Notes: generated from the sequence alone by a model not told the origin. A DNA stretch of 64,000 nt from CAXSBR01 sp964236495 (GCA_964236495.1 CAXSBR010000013.1:1-64000), one strand, 5' to 3'. Positions 52,730 through 61,854 are shown, counted from the first letter of the stretch. Numbers and translations are program-made.

Positions 52730-53134
52730 GGGCGATCGTTCTCCTGACATTCTCGTGCGCAAACCGCTGCCGGCTTTGGTGGCCGGCTCTCAGTCGAGCG
52801 CTTTCTCGGTTGTCGCGACGGGCCGGCTGGCCGAGTCGCCCTGGTGTCCGTGGTTGCGGCCGTGTGCCACCGGCAATGTCGTTGCAGACATCACCGGACC
52901 GAGGCAGACCGCTATCCGGTGCAGTGAGGCACTGGACGGACACGCGAAGTCAGCCCAACTTTGCGGCGCAAGTGCCGAAAGCCAGGCTGCTGGATCGTGC
53001 TTGTCCACTCTAATCGGTGCACGCCCAGCGGGCGAATGCGCTATGTCCACAGGAGTCCACGAAGTTCGCCTACTTGTCCACAGCCGGGTGCTGATGAGGG
53101 CCACCCACCTGTTTCGAATCGCACAATTCGTTGT
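52730..53134. other. Divergent intergenic region upstream of rpsB and the M23 gene
   Basis: The 405-bp region has no gene. It holds the rpsB leader and probable promoter on the minus strand (TAGAGT at 53007-53012 with TTCGCC at 53031-53036, 18 bases apart, weak match), the M23 promoter on the plus strand, and three DnaA-box-like nonamers. I see no tRNA or riboswitch. Confidence 0.5.
53001..53082 (+). promoter_or_regulatory. Cluster of DnaA-box-like sequences
   Basis: TTGTCCACA at 53074-53082 matches the actinobacterial DnaA box exactly. ATGTCCACA at 53043-53051 and TTGTCCACT at 53001-53009 each differ by one base. All three read in the same direction within 82 bp. A GAGTCCACG lies between the last two. 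The sites could tune rpsB or the M23 gene to replication, or titrate DnaA. Confidence 0.45.
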
Positions 53135-53683
53135 ATGCGCATGTTGTCGGGCAGTCGAGCCAGGCCGGCTGTCGGCGCCCTGTGGCTGTCGGCGATTCTC
53201 GTCGTCGGACTGGCACCGGGCGCGGTGGTCGCTGCCGGTGCATCCGAACCGGCGGGGGGCTCGGTCGCAACGGTTCTGTACCGGTCGCCGGTTCTGCCGC
53301 TGCAGGTGGTGCGGCCCTTCCAGGCTCCTCTTACCCGGTATGGGCCAGGGCACCGCGGCGTCGACCTTGCCGCGCCCGCAGAAACCCCGGTGCACCCGGC
53401 AGCTCCTGGTGCGGTCAGTTTCGCCGGCACGGTGGCGGGACGCGGCGTCGTGGTGGTGATTCACGCCGACGGCATCCGTACGGAGTACGAGCCCCTGGAT
53501 GTCACCGTGCGCAGGGGCGCGACGGTTACGCCGGCGTCCGTGCTGGGAACCGTCTCCGGCCGGCACGGCGGGTGCACGGGCTGCCTGCACTGGGGCGCTC
53601 GCCGCGCACAGGACTACTTCGACCCGCTGACGCTGCTGTCAGGTCTAGGCCCGGTTCGCCTGGTGCCCTGGACCGGGCCATAG
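53135..53683 (+). CDS. Exported M23 (LytM-like) peptidase
   Basis: The protein has 182 residues. A signal peptide (VGALWLSAILVVGLAPGAVV) is followed by a compact LytM domain. The first zinc motif is HRGVDLAAP, as expected. The second, normally HxH, reads CLHWG, so the first histidine is replaced by cysteine. Actinobacterial proteins encoded beside rpsB often have this ACLHWG form. It may be a peptidoglycan endopeptidase with altered ligands or an inactive activator. The ATG at 53135 or 53141 may be used. Confidence 0.82.
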   Translation: MRMLSGSRARPAVGALWLSAILVVGLAPGAVVAAGASEPAGGSVATVLYRSPVLPLQVVRPFQAPLTRYGPGHRGVDLAAPAETPVHPAAPGAVSFAGTVAGRGVVVVIHADGIRTEYEPLDVTVRRGATVTPASVLGTVSGRHGGCTGCLHWGARRAQDYFDPLTLLSGLGPVRLVPWTGP

Positions 53684-53841
53684 TTGCGTCGAGGGCTGTG
53701 CGGCTCGTTGTTGGGCAGCGGTCTGGGTGAGCGGTATGGCGGATGAGCCCTCTGGCGGTGCGCTCCCGGCGGGTGCTGGCTGCGGCAGCGGAGATCGGCG
53801 CAGGCCCTGATTCGGTGGGGCGTTCGCCAGGGAGGTGCGGC

Positions 53842-55122
53842 TCAGGCGCGGGGATGAGCCTGCTCGTAGCTTGCTCGCAACCGTTCGACCGACACATGGG
53901 TGTAGATCTGCGTCGTGGCCAGGCTGGCGTGGCCCAGCAGCTCCTGCACCGCCCGCAGGTCGGCGCCACCTTCGAGCAGATGTGTCGCGGCGCTGTGCCG
54001 CAGTCCGTGCGGGCCGATGTCGGGTGCGCCGTCTACTGCCGCTATCCGCTCGTGCACGATCCGCCGGGCGGCGCGCTGGTCGAGCCGGCGGCCCCGGACG
54101 CCGAGCAACAACGCATCGCCGCTGTCGGGAGTTGCCAGCACGGGCCGGCCGGTGTGCAACCAGTGCTCTAGCGCGCGCTGCGCCGGCACTCCGTAGGGAA
54201 CCGTGCGCTGCTTGTTGCCCTTGCCCACCACCCGGACGACCCGGCGGGACTGATCCACATCGGCGCGGTCCAACCCCACCAACTCCCCCACCCGGACGCC
54301 GCTGGCATACAGCAGCTCCACGACCAACCGATCCCGCGCCGCCAGTGCCTCCGCCAGTGGAATCTCTTGGTGCAGCGCGTCGGACTCGGCTGGCACTGCG
54401 GTATCCACCTGCGGTGCGGAACCAACTTGAGGTGCGGTATCCAACTGCGGTGCAGAATCAGGTCTAGGTGCGAGATGCAGATGTGGTGTGGGATCAACGT
54501 GCGGTTCGGGATCATCTCGCGGTGCGGGATCAACTCGCGGTGCAGGTCGATCCTGTGGTTCGGGTTGGACCCGCGGCGGCCGTTCCGCCTGGGGTGCGCG
54601 ACGAACCTGCGGTGAGGAATTCATCAGTGCAGCTGCTTGTGCAACGTCGAGCACCGCAGGCAACGTGCGGTGCGGTCGAGGGCTCACCAACAGGGCGCCG
54701 GGATCCACCGGTGACCGACCGGTGGCGTAGCACCAAGCGCCGAACGTGCGCGCTGCTGCCGCACGCCGAGCCAGCGTGCTTCGCGCGGAGCCGGTGGAAC
54801 GCTGCTTGGCCAGCCAGCTGCGCATTACGGCCAGGTCGAGCTCGCCCACGCCCGCACGCTGCATCCGCCGCGCGTGCGCGAGCAGGCTGGCGACGTCGCC
54901 GAGGTAGGCCCGCACTGTGTGTTCGGAGCGGCTACGTTCCAGCCGCAGATGGCGGGCGAACGCCTCCAGCACCGCCGCATGCTGTGCATGACCGGCGCCC
55001 GTGTCGTCGGCGGCGGCGGGATCGAGGACGTCCTGAGCCGGAATCGAAGCGTCGATGGCATCGGTGGCGGCGGGATCGAGGGCGTCAGCGTTCTGTCCAG
55101 CCAGCTGCGGAGAGTCGGCCAC
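53842..55122 (-). CDS. xerC: XerC-like tyrosine recombinase with a repeat insertion
   Basis: This recombinase (426 residues) probably resolves chromosome dimers at dif with XerD. An N-terminal core-binding domain covers about 48-145. The catalytic domain has all six key residues: R277, K301, H372, R375, H398 and Y407. Between LDVAQAAALMNS and LAARDRLVVELLY lies an 83-residue insertion (about 169-251), rich in P, D, Q and R, containing eight hexapeptides at 194-241. The frame and catalytic parts are intact, so it is not a pseudogene. The position next to dprA, as in mycobacteria, supports XerC over a phage integrase. Confidence 0.9.
   Translation of the reverse strand: MADSPQLAGQNADALDPAATDAIDASIPAQDVLDPAAADDTGAGHAQHAAVLEAFARHLRLERSRSEHTVRAYLGDVASLLAHARRMQRAGVGELDLAVMRSWLAKQRSTGSARSTLARRAAAARTFGAWCYATGRSPVDPGALLVSPRPHRTLPAVLDVAQAAALMNSSPQVRRAPQAERPPRVQPEPQDRPAPRVDPAPRDDPEPHVDPTPHLHLAPRPDSAPQLDTAPQVGSAPQVDTAVPAESDALHQEIPLAEALAARDRLVVELLYASGVRVGELVGLDRADVDQSRRVVRVVGKGNKQRTVPYGVPAQRALEHWLHTGRPVLATPDSGDALLLGVRGRRLDQRAARRIVHERIAAVDGAPDIGPHGLRHSAATHLLEGGADLRAVQELLGHASLATTQIYTHVSVERLRASYEQAHPRA
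54400..54543. repeat. Eight degenerate 18-bp repeats inside xerC
   Basis: The 144 bp encode eight hexapeptides of the form AP-Q/R/H-x-D-P/T/S (for example APRVDP, EPHVDP, APQLDT, APQVGS). Related but less regular sequence extends the low-complexity insert to about 54370-54618. The repeats differ from each other by several bases, so they are not very recent. Confidence 0.85.
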
Positions 55123-55221
55123 AACGTGACGGTCCCCGCTGCACCGGCGGGGGTCAAGCCACCACGCAACTTCGGGGCGCCCGGTCTCTGCGCCCGCGCG
55201 ATGCTGCGAACGCGGGTGGGG

Positions 55222-56442
55222 TTACGCCGGCCGTCGAAGCCGATGGCCCTGCTCGCCGGACTCGATCAGGCCCGACAGGCGCAGCATTGGCAACGCCTGC
55301 AGCACAGTGACGATGGGCAAGGCGCTGCGCATCGACAGCTGGTCCTCGGTGCTCCACGAGCGGGCAGCGAAGGCGTCGAGCACCGCACGGGAGTCGGCGT
55401 CGAGATCATCACCGGTCCTGCGTTCGCGTGCCGGGCCCTGCTCCGGGCGGCCTTCAGACTCTCCGATCGAGCCGACGAACTCCAGGATGTCGTTGACCGA
55501 GGTAACCAGGAACGCCGGGTTCTGCTCGCGGCGGATCAGCTCATGACATCCCGCCGACAACGCCGACGTCACTGGACCCGGTACCGCCAGCACCGGCCGG
55601 CCGATCGTGACGCAGTGCGCGGCGGTATTCAGAGCTCCCGAGCGCGGTGCGGCCTCGACCACCACGGTGGCGCAGGACAGTGCGGCGATGATCCGGTTGC
55701 GACTGAGAAAGCGGTGCTTCTGCGGTGCAGCGCCGGGCGGACTCTCGCTCACCAGCAGCCCGGTATCGGCGATCCGCTCGAACAGGTTGCGGTTCGCCGT
55801 CGGATAGGGCCGGTCCAGGCCGCCAGCGGACACCAGCACGCTGACACCGTCGGCAGCCAGCGCCCCGCGGTGCGCGGCGGCGTCGATGCCGAACGCACCT
55901 CCCGACACCACCGTCACGTCAGCTCTGGCCAGACCGTATGCCAGCTCGGCCGCGCAGTGCTCGCCATAGGGTGTCGCGGCGCGGGCGCCGACCATGGCTA
56001 CTGAGCGCACACCCACGGTGGCACTTGGTGCCGGACCGCGCACCCACAACGCCAGCGGCACGGTAGGTTCCGCGCCGTAGCGGGCAGTTCGAGCACCGGA
56101 CAGCCACCGGTCCAGGCGTCGCTGCTGCGCCTGCTTCAAGCCCGCGAACGCGAAGTGCGGCCAGTCCGCTGACTCGGGAACCAGCAGCGAGATGCCTGCT
56201 CGTGATGCGGCTTCGCGGTCGGCATCGCCATCAGCGGTGGACCGGCGAGCTGCGGTTACCGCCTCCACTTCCACCGGAACGTCACCGGCTCGAATGCGTC
56301 GCGCCGCCTCGGTGCTGCCCAGTTCGCGCACGAATAGCGCGACCGCCAGCGACGCGGGCTCTGCGACCCGGCTGAGGTACGCGCGGGCGGTGAGGACTTC
56401 TTCCGTCACGGGCTCGGCTTCGGCCTTGATGACGGCAGTCAT
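55222..56442 (-). CDS. dprA: DNA-processing protein DprA
   Basis: DprA binds single-stranded DNA taken up in transformation and loads RecA. The 406-residue protein has the Rossmann-like core (VAMVGARAATPYGEH, VVSGGAFGIDAAAHRGAL and SRNRIIAALS) and a C-terminal winged-helix domain. The N-terminal SAM-like part is also present. ATG 56442 overlaps the stop of comM by four bases. The pairing with comM suggests a DNA-uptake or recombination role. Confidence 0.93.
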   Translation of the reverse strand: MTAVIKAEAEPVTEEVLTARAYLSRVAEPASLAVALFVRELGSTEAARRIRAGDVPVEVEAVTAARRSTADGDADREAASRAGISLLVPESADWPHFAFAGLKQAQQRRLDRWLSGARTARYGAEPTVPLALWVRGPAPSATVGVRSVAMVGARAATPYGEHCAAELAYGLARADVTVVSGGAFGIDAAAHRGALAADGVSVLVSAGGLDRPYPTANRNLFERIADTGLLVSESPPGAAPQKHRFLSRNRIIAALSCATVVVEAAPRSGALNTAAHCVTIGRPVLAVPGPVTSALSAGCHELIRREQNPAFLVTSVNDILEFVGSIGESEGRPEQGPARERRTGDDLDADSRAVLDAFAARSWSTEDQLSMRSALPIVTVLQALPMLRLSGLIESGEQGHRLRRPA

Positions 56443-57968
56443 GCCGCGACCGCCTGCCGGCCGGTCCGGTAGAACAGCGCCTCGGCCACGTCGGGCCCGG
56501 TCGGCGCGTCGTGACCGGCAAGATCGGCGATGGTCCACGCCAACCGCAAGACCCGGTCGAAGCCACGGGCGCTGAGCACGCCGCGGTCCAGCGCCTGCTC
56601 CACCGGCTCGAGGACACGGCGACCGGGCCGATAACTGCGGGCTCGCAGCACTGACCCCTGCGCGTCGGCGTTGGTCTCCCAGCCGTGACAGCTCCAGCGC
56701 TGGCGAGCCGTGCTGCGCGCGGTGTGGACGCGCGCGCGCACGGTGGCGCTGTCCTCGCCGGCCGGTGCGTCCATCAGATCGGCGCGCGCGACCGGTCGAA
56801 CGTCGACGCCGATGTCGATGCGATCACGCAGCGGAGCGGAGATGCGCTGCTGGTACCGGCGGCGGACCGTGGCCGGACATAGACAGTCCCGGTCGCGGGC
56901 AGCCGCGCAGGCGCATGGATTTGCGGCCAGGATAAGGAGGAACCGGGCCGGATAGACGACGGCACCGCCACTGCGGTGCAGCACGACCCGCCCGCTTTCC
57001 AACGGCTGGCGCAGCGCGTCCAGCGCGGTCGGTGCGAACTCGGGCGCCTCGTCCAAGAACAGCACGCCGCGGTGCGCCAAGGAGATGGCGCCGGCGCGGG
57101 CGAGGCCCGCACCGCCGCCGACGAGCGCTGACATCGACGCGGTGTGGTGCGGCGCCTGGAATGGCGGTCGGCGTACCAGCGGACCGCCTTCGGGCAACAC
57201 GCCCGCTACCGAATGCACGGCCGTAACCTCCAGCGCCTGATCGTCGGCGAGCTCGGGCAAAATACCCGGCAGCCGTTCGGCGAGCATGGTCTTTCCCGCG
57301 CCCGGAGAACCAGTCATGAAGAGGTGATGGCCGCCCGCGGCAGACACCTCGATGGCGCGCCGCGCGGTGGGTTGGCCGACGACATCGGACAGATCCGCGC
57401 CGCCAGCGGTGCACGCCGCGCCCGGTTCGACGACCACGAGAGGCGGAGCGGGCTGCTCACCGCGCAGCCAGGCAATGACGTCGCGCAGCTGCTCCACCGC
57501 GCGAACCTCCATCTCGGGCACCAGGGCGGCTTCAGCGCCGTTGGCGGCCGGCACGACGACTCGGGTGACCCCCGCACGGGCCAGCGCCATCACCGCGGGC
57601 AGTACGCCACGGACGGCGCGCACGCGCCCGTCCAAACCGAGCTCGCCGATCCAGCCGATCTCAGCCAGCGGCGGCGTCGGCAGGGTGCCCGCCGCGGCGA
57701 GGATGGCGACCGCCAGTGCCAGGTCGAAGCGCGAGCCGTTCTTGCGCAGGTCCGCGGGCAACAAAGCAACAGTGATGCGGCGGTTCGGCCAGTCGGCACC
57801 AGCGTTCAGCACGGCTGCGCGCACCCGCTCGCGGGCTTCGACGACGGTGGTATCGGGCAGGCCCGTGAACGTGAGCCCGGGCAACCCGGCGGACAGGTCA
57901 GCCTCCACCTCGACCGGATGACCGCTCACCCCGATCAATGTGGCGGCGTACGTGCGCGCGATCGCCAT
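56439..57968 (-). CDS. comM: YifB/ComM family Mg-chelatase-like AAA+ ATPase
   Basis: The 509-residue protein has an N-terminal Lon-like domain (PGLTFTGLPDTTVVEARERV), a central AAA+ domain with Walker A GSPGAGKTML and Walker B VLFLDEAPEF, a four-cysteine cluster (CACAAARDRDCLCP) and a C-terminal Mg-chelatase domain. ComM helicases aid branch migration during natural transformation. It begins three bases after the yraN stop. The order yraN-comM-dprA-xerC is as in mycobacteria. Confidence 0.94.
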   Translation of the reverse strand: MAIARTYAATLIGVSGHPVEVEADLSAGLPGLTFTGLPDTTVVEARERVRAAVLNAGADWPNRRITVALLPADLRKNGSRFDLALAVAILAAAGTLPTPPLAEIGWIGELGLDGRVRAVRGVLPAVMALARAGVTRVVVPAANGAEAALVPEMEVRAVEQLRDVIAWLRGEQPAPPLVVVEPGAACTAGGADLSDVVGQPTARRAIEVSAAGGHHLFMTGSPGAGKTMLAERLPGILPELADDQALEVTAVHSVAGVLPEGGPLVRRPPFQAPHHTASMSALVGGGAGLARAGAISLAHRGVLFLDEAPEFAPTALDALRQPLESGRVVLHRSGGAVVYPARFLLILAANPCACAAARDRDCLCPATVRRRYQQRISAPLRDRIDIGVDVRPVARADLMDAPAGEDSATVRARVHTARSTARQRWSCHGWETNADAQGSVLRARSYRPGRRVLEPVEQALDRGVLSARGFDRVLRLAWTIADLAGHDAPTGPDVAEALFYRTGRQAVAA

Positions 57969-57971
57969 GGG

Positions 57972-58328
57972 CTAGCTCACCGCCCGGATGTGACGCACGA
58001 CCGCGGCGCCGGAACGTTGACGCAGCACACTGACGACATCGATCCGGACCTCGACCCAGGGATGCGGATGTTCGGCGAGCCAGCGGACCGCGAGTCTGCG
58101 CAGCCGGGCCGCTTTGGCGCCGACCACCGCCTCCGCCGGATCACCGTAGGCGTCCGACGAGCGCGTCTTCACCTCGCAGAACACGACCGTGTCTCCGTCG
58201 CGGGCAACGATGTCTATCTCACCGTCGCGGCAACGCCAGTTCAACTCGACGATCTGCATGCCGGCATCGACCAGATGCGCAGCGGCGACGCGCTCGCCGT
58301 AGCGGCCCACGCCATCTTTGGCTTTCAT
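57972..58328 (-). CDS. yraN: UPF0102 family nuclease-like protein YraN
   Basis: The protein has 118 residues and a restriction-endonuclease-like fold. The D-ExK motif is visible as GEIDIVARDG and VVFCEVKTRSS. Biological role not well established; it is encoded with comM and dprA in many bacteria, which suggests DNA processing. ATG 58328 gives the normal length. Confidence 0.9.
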   Translation of the reverse strand: MKAKDGVGRYGERVAAAHLVDAGMQIVELNWRCRDGEIDIVARDGDTVVFCEVKTRSSDAYGDPAEAVVGAKAARLRRLAVRWLAEHPHPWVEVRIDVVSVLRQRSGAAVVRHIRAVS

Positions 58329-58479
58329 GCCGCCGACACTGGCCGGTCGCGTCAGTCAGACCGGCCGGTTCAGGCTCTCTGTGGATGGACCGCCACGTTG
58401 TGCACAGGCCCTTGACAACCTCAGCACCGCTGTGGCCGTGCACACCGAACCCGGCTCACCGGGCGAGAGCCGTCATCGG

Positions 58480-58785
58480 TCAGCTGGGCAGTTCCAATTC
58501 GGGCTTGTCCAGCTCCTCGACGTTGACATCCTTGAACGTCACCACGCGCACGTTTTTGACGAAGCGTGCTGGGCGGTACATGTCCCACACCCAGGCGTCC
58601 TTCATCGTGACCTCGAAGTAGACCTCAGCACCTGCGGTACGCGGCTGCAGATCCACCTCGTTGGTGAGGTAGAAGCGTCGGTCAGTTTCCACGACGAAAC
58701 TGAACTGGCTGACGATGTCTTTATATTCGCGATAGAGCTGCAGCTCCATTTCGGTCTCGTACTTTTCGAGGTCTTCGGCGCTCAC
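58480..58785 (-). CDS. DUF2469 family protein
   Basis: The protein has 101 residues and starts MSAEDLEKYETEMELQLYRE, the hallmark of this actinobacteria-specific family. FVVETDRRFYLTNEVDL follows. Function unknown; it is always between rnhB and yraN in relatives. The start is GTG 58785. Confidence 0.93.
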   Translation of the reverse strand: MSAEDLEKYETEMELQLYREYKDIVSQFSFVVETDRRFYLTNEVDLQPRTAGAEVYFEVTMKDAWVWDMYRPARFVKNVRVVTFKDVNVEELDKPELELPS

Positions 58786-58837
58786 GCCCGGCTCCGCAGT
58801 TCGCTACTGCCGCTCACGCGGTCGTGCCTAGGAACGC

Positions 58838-59758
58838 TCACGCGGTGTCCTCTCTCAGTTCGGTGCCCCAGTGGAGCCCATTATCGTCGCTTTCCGCGGC
58901 GTCGCGATCACCCTGCCAACTGGCGCCTTCGGCATCCGTGCCGCCCGTGGCGCCGCCGGCGTCCATGGCATCCATGGCGTGCCACCGCGTGCCCACGCTG
59001 TCCCAGGCTCCGCCGGCACGGCGGACGTTGATGTAGGACTGCCGGTGAACGGGCGACGGCCCGTGCTCGCGCAGCGCCGTCGAATGTTCGGGCGTCACGT
59101 AGCCCTTGTGCCGGGCGAAGTCGTACTGCGGCCACTGCTCGTGCATCGCCACCATCAGCCGGTCACGGGTCACCTTGGCCAGCACCGACGCGGCCGCGAT
59201 GCAGGCCACCACGGCGTCGCCCTTCCACACCGCTGTCGTCGGCATACCCAGACCGCTCACCGGGAAACCGTCCGTGAGGGCGTAGTCCGGGTAACCGTCG
59301 AGTTGATGGACGGCCCGCCGCATCCCGCTGACATTGCCGACGTGCAGGCCGAACGCGTCGATCTCGCCCTCGCCCACTGCGACGATGGAGTAGGCGCTGG
59401 CCCGCTCGACGATGATGTCGAAGTAACGATCGCGCGCCGCGGCAGTGAGAACCTTGGAGTCGCTGAGCCCGTCCAGGCGGGTCTTGAGCTTGGGCGACAG
59501 CACGCACGCGGCAACTACCAGCGGTCCGGCACAGGCACCACGGCCGGCTTCGTCGCTGCCTGCGACGGACCGGAATCCGGCGCGCGCCAGCACGTCTTCA
59601 TACGCCCAGATGCCGGCGTCGCGGCGCAGCATCGGGCGAGCCGGCCGTGCCCCGGCGAGTTCCAGGCCACGGTGGGGATGGGCCGACAAAGGCCACTGAC
59701 GAGCTGCCCATCGGCGGGCGGAGGCCGGCCTGGCGCGTCGAAATGTGGTGGCTCCCAT
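58838..59758 (-). CDS. rnhB: Ribonuclease HII
   Basis: RNase HII removes ribonucleotides from DNA. The 306-residue protein has the catalytic GSDEAGRGACAGP (D69, E70), LSDSKVLTAAARD and AAASVLAKVTRDRLM. The N-terminal 43 residues are basic and not conserved; an ATG at 59632 (MLRRDAG) is an alternative start. The C-terminal tail of about 45 residues is acidic and glycine-rich, unlike most RnhB proteins. Confidence 0.93.
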   Translation of the reverse strand: MGATTFRRARPASARRWAARQWPLSAHPHRGLELAGARPARPMLRRDAGIWAYEDVLARAGFRSVAGSDEAGRGACAGPLVVAACVLSPKLKTRLDGLSDSKVLTAAARDRYFDIIVERASAYSIVAVGEGEIDAFGLHVGNVSGMRRAVHQLDGYPDYALTDGFPVSGLGMPTTAVWKGDAVVACIAAASVLAKVTRDRLMVAMHEQWPQYDFARHKGYVTPEHSTALREHGPSPVHRQSYINVRRAGGAWDSVGTRWHAMDAMDAGGATGGTDAEGASWQGDRDAAESDDNGLHWGTELREDTA

Positions 59759-59767
59759 GACGGCGCT

Positions 59768-60814
59768 TTACGGTACCCGCGGTAACCGCTCGGCCGTGAA
59801 CGCGCCGGCGTCCAACGCGGTCAGGATCGCAACCAGGTCTGCAGGCCAGTAGACGTCGTCAGTGTCGGCAAGTTCCTGCGCGCTCCACCAGCGGTAGGCC
59901 AGCACGGTGTCGTGCTCCAGGTCGGTGAGTCCGCTGCGATCGATGTCGGGGCGTGCGTCCACCCGGGTGCAGAAGTAGAAGTCGGTCTGGTCGAGATGCC
60001 ACTGCCCGACGAAGAAGACGGCGCGCTCTTCAGCTACGGGTGCGGCGTCGGCGGGCAGGTCTACGACGATGCCGGTCTCCTCGCGCAGTTCGCGCACCGC
60101 CGCCTGCGCGGGTGTCTCACCAGGCTCTGCGCCGCCGCCCGGAGCCACCCAGTTGGCGGCCGAAGCACCCGGCGACTGCAGCGAGGAGATCAAGAGCACC
60201 CGGTCGTCGCGATCGAGCACCAACATTCGTCCGGCTGTGCGAACCACCGGTCTGGACAGCCCGTCTGCTGCCAGAACTTGTTGGACGAGGGCGGCGAGCG
60301 CGGCCGGGATCAGGACGTCGCTCGTGGCACGCAGTTCCTCGAGCGTCCACCACCGAGCGCCCACTACGCTCTGCTCCTCCATCGCCGTCAACGCCGTGGG
60401 AGCGGGTGAAAACGCCGCACCCACCCGAGCGGCAAATATCGTGTCGACCTGTGCATAGGTGCGTCCGGCCCAGTCCCACAGCCGGCGCTGGCGATAGACA
60501 GGATCCGCATGGGCCGGCAACTGGACGCGCAAGCCGGTTTCCTCGATGACCTCACGGATCGCCGCATCCACCAGCGACTCCCCCGCCTCCACACCGCCGC
60601 CAGGAGTCAGCCAGTGGTGCCAGCTCTGCGCGTCGGCACTGCCGCGTTCCTCGATCAGCAGCACCCGATCGTCGGGGTCCAGCAGCAGCATCCGGGCACC
60701 GATGCGCTCGATGGCACTTGCCGGCACGGTGGCGACGTCGCTGTCCAGCTCTGCGTCGGACCCTCTGTCGGACGTGCTGGACACTGTGCCGGACACTCTG
60801 TCGAACCCAGTCAT
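59768..60814 (-). CDS. Tandem Nudix hydrolase
   Basis: The protein has 348 residues and two complete Nudix domains. Box 1 at about 73-95 (GGVEAGESLVDAAIREVIEE) and box 2 at about 227-249 (GGAEPGETPAQAAVRELREE) both keep the G-x5-E-x7-R-E-U-x-E-E-x-G-U pattern. The two domains are about 150 residues apart and similar in layout. Substrates may be damaged nucleotides or other nucleoside diphosphate derivatives. ATG 60814 overlaps the lepB stop by four bases. The usual actinobacterial neighbour of lepB and rnhB here is a single short protein, so the fusion is notable. Confidence 0.88.
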   Translation of the reverse strand: MTGFDRVSGTVSSTSDRGSDAELDSDVATVPASAIERIGARMLLLDPDDRVLLIEERGSADAQSWHHWLTPGGGVEAGESLVDAAIREVIEETGLRVQLPAHADPVYRQRRLWDWAGRTYAQVDTIFAARVGAAFSPAPTALTAMEEQSVVGARWWTLEELRATSDVLIPAALAALVQQVLAADGLSRPVVRTAGRMLVLDRDDRVLLISSLQSPGASAANWVAPGGGAEPGETPAQAAVRELREETGIVVDLPADAAPVAEERAVFFVGQWHLDQTDFYFCTRVDARPDIDRSGLTDLEHDTVLAYRWWSAQELADTDDVYWPADLVAILTALDAGAFTAERLPRVP

Positions 60815-61818
60815 TCCCGACGGTGACGACTGCGACGACTGCGACGGCGGCGCCACAGCAGCGGTGCGACGGCGATCATCGCGATACCCGCCGGCGGTGC
60901 AGAGGCACCCAGACCGGCGGCGCTGTCGAAGGTCTTCGGCGTGCCCAGCGTGCGCCACCGCTTGGGCGGCCATGCGATGACAAAGGCCTTCCCGATGACG
61001 CCTGACACCGGGACAGTGCTCGTGACGGGCTGACATGTTGACACACTGACGCACCCCTGCGGGTGGTAGCGGCTGTCTGCTGAATCTCCGCGATGGTCGC
61101 CCAGCACCCACAGCCGACCCTTGGGCACCAGAACCGGCCCGAACTTCATCGAGTTGTCCTCGTAAACGTATGTCTCGTTCAACGAGCGCCAGGGGCCGTG
61201 GACGCCGCTGTCACTTACCTGGACATGGCCCGCGGCGTCGCAACAGCGCACCGCCTGCCCGCCGGTGGCGATGACGCGCTTGACCAGGTCGGTTTCGTCG
61301 GGTGGAACGACGCCGATCAATTGGCCGAACGCGCGCAGCGGACCGGTGACGGCGTTGGTCTGCGGCTTGACGACGGGCTCCTCCCAGCCCGCGGGGGCAT
61401 GGAAGACGACGATGTCGCCCGGCGCCGGGTCGCGAAAGTGAAAGATGACCTTGTTGACAAGGATCTTGTCACCGGCGCAGCCGGGGCAGCCGTGCAGCGT
61501 CTTCTCCATCGAATCCGACGGAATGTAGAACGGCTGCACCAGAAATGACTTCACCAGCACGGCCACCAACACCGCCACGGCGACGAGCAGGGGTAGTTCC
61601 CACCAGCGGGCGGGCTTGGACTGTCTGGACCGCTTCGACCTCGCCGACCGTGGAGCACCAGCACCAGCAAGCGGCGCGCCAGCGAGGGCAGACGCACCGC
61701 CGTGAGCGGGGGCCACGCCTTCGGCGGCGATGGTGCCATCACGTGCGAAATTGTGCCGATCAGAAAGGTCGGCGCCCTCGGTCGACGCAGGCAGAACAGG
61801 CTCGTCGGGGAGCTCCAT
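60811..61818 (-). CDS. lepB: Signal peptidase I
   Basis: LepB cleaves signal peptides on the outer side of the membrane. The protein has 335 residues. A cytoplasmic tail of about 70 residues precedes a transmembrane helix (LPLLVAVAVLVAVLVKSF). The nucleophile is S103 in PSDSM and the base is K180 in LVKRVI. GDHRGDSADSR is conserved. A second hydrophobic helix near the C-terminus (GIAMIAVAPLLW) is followed by an arginine-rich end. Confidence 0.95.
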   Translation of the reverse strand: MELPDEPVLPASTEGADLSDRHNFARDGTIAAEGVAPAHGGASALAGAPLAGAGAPRSARSKRSRQSKPARWWELPLLVAVAVLVAVLVKSFLVQPFYIPSDSMEKTLHGCPGCAGDKILVNKVIFHFRDPAPGDIVVFHAPAGWEEPVVKPQTNAVTGPLRAFGQLIGVVPPDETDLVKRVIATGGQAVRCCDAAGHVQVSDSGVHGPWRSLNETYVYEDNSMKFGPVLVPKGRLWVLGDHRGDSADSRYHPQGCVSVSTCQPVTSTVPVSGVIGKAFVIAWPPKRWRTLGTPKTFDSAAGLGASAPPAGIAMIAVAPLLWRRRRSRRSRHRRE

Positions 61819-61854
61819 ATACAGGCGCGCTACTCGAGGGCAGGAACGTCGGCG

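Noticed and set aside
54370..54618. Frameshift or pseudogene in xerC
   Set aside because: The frame is open through the insertion and every catalytic residue follows it in frame.
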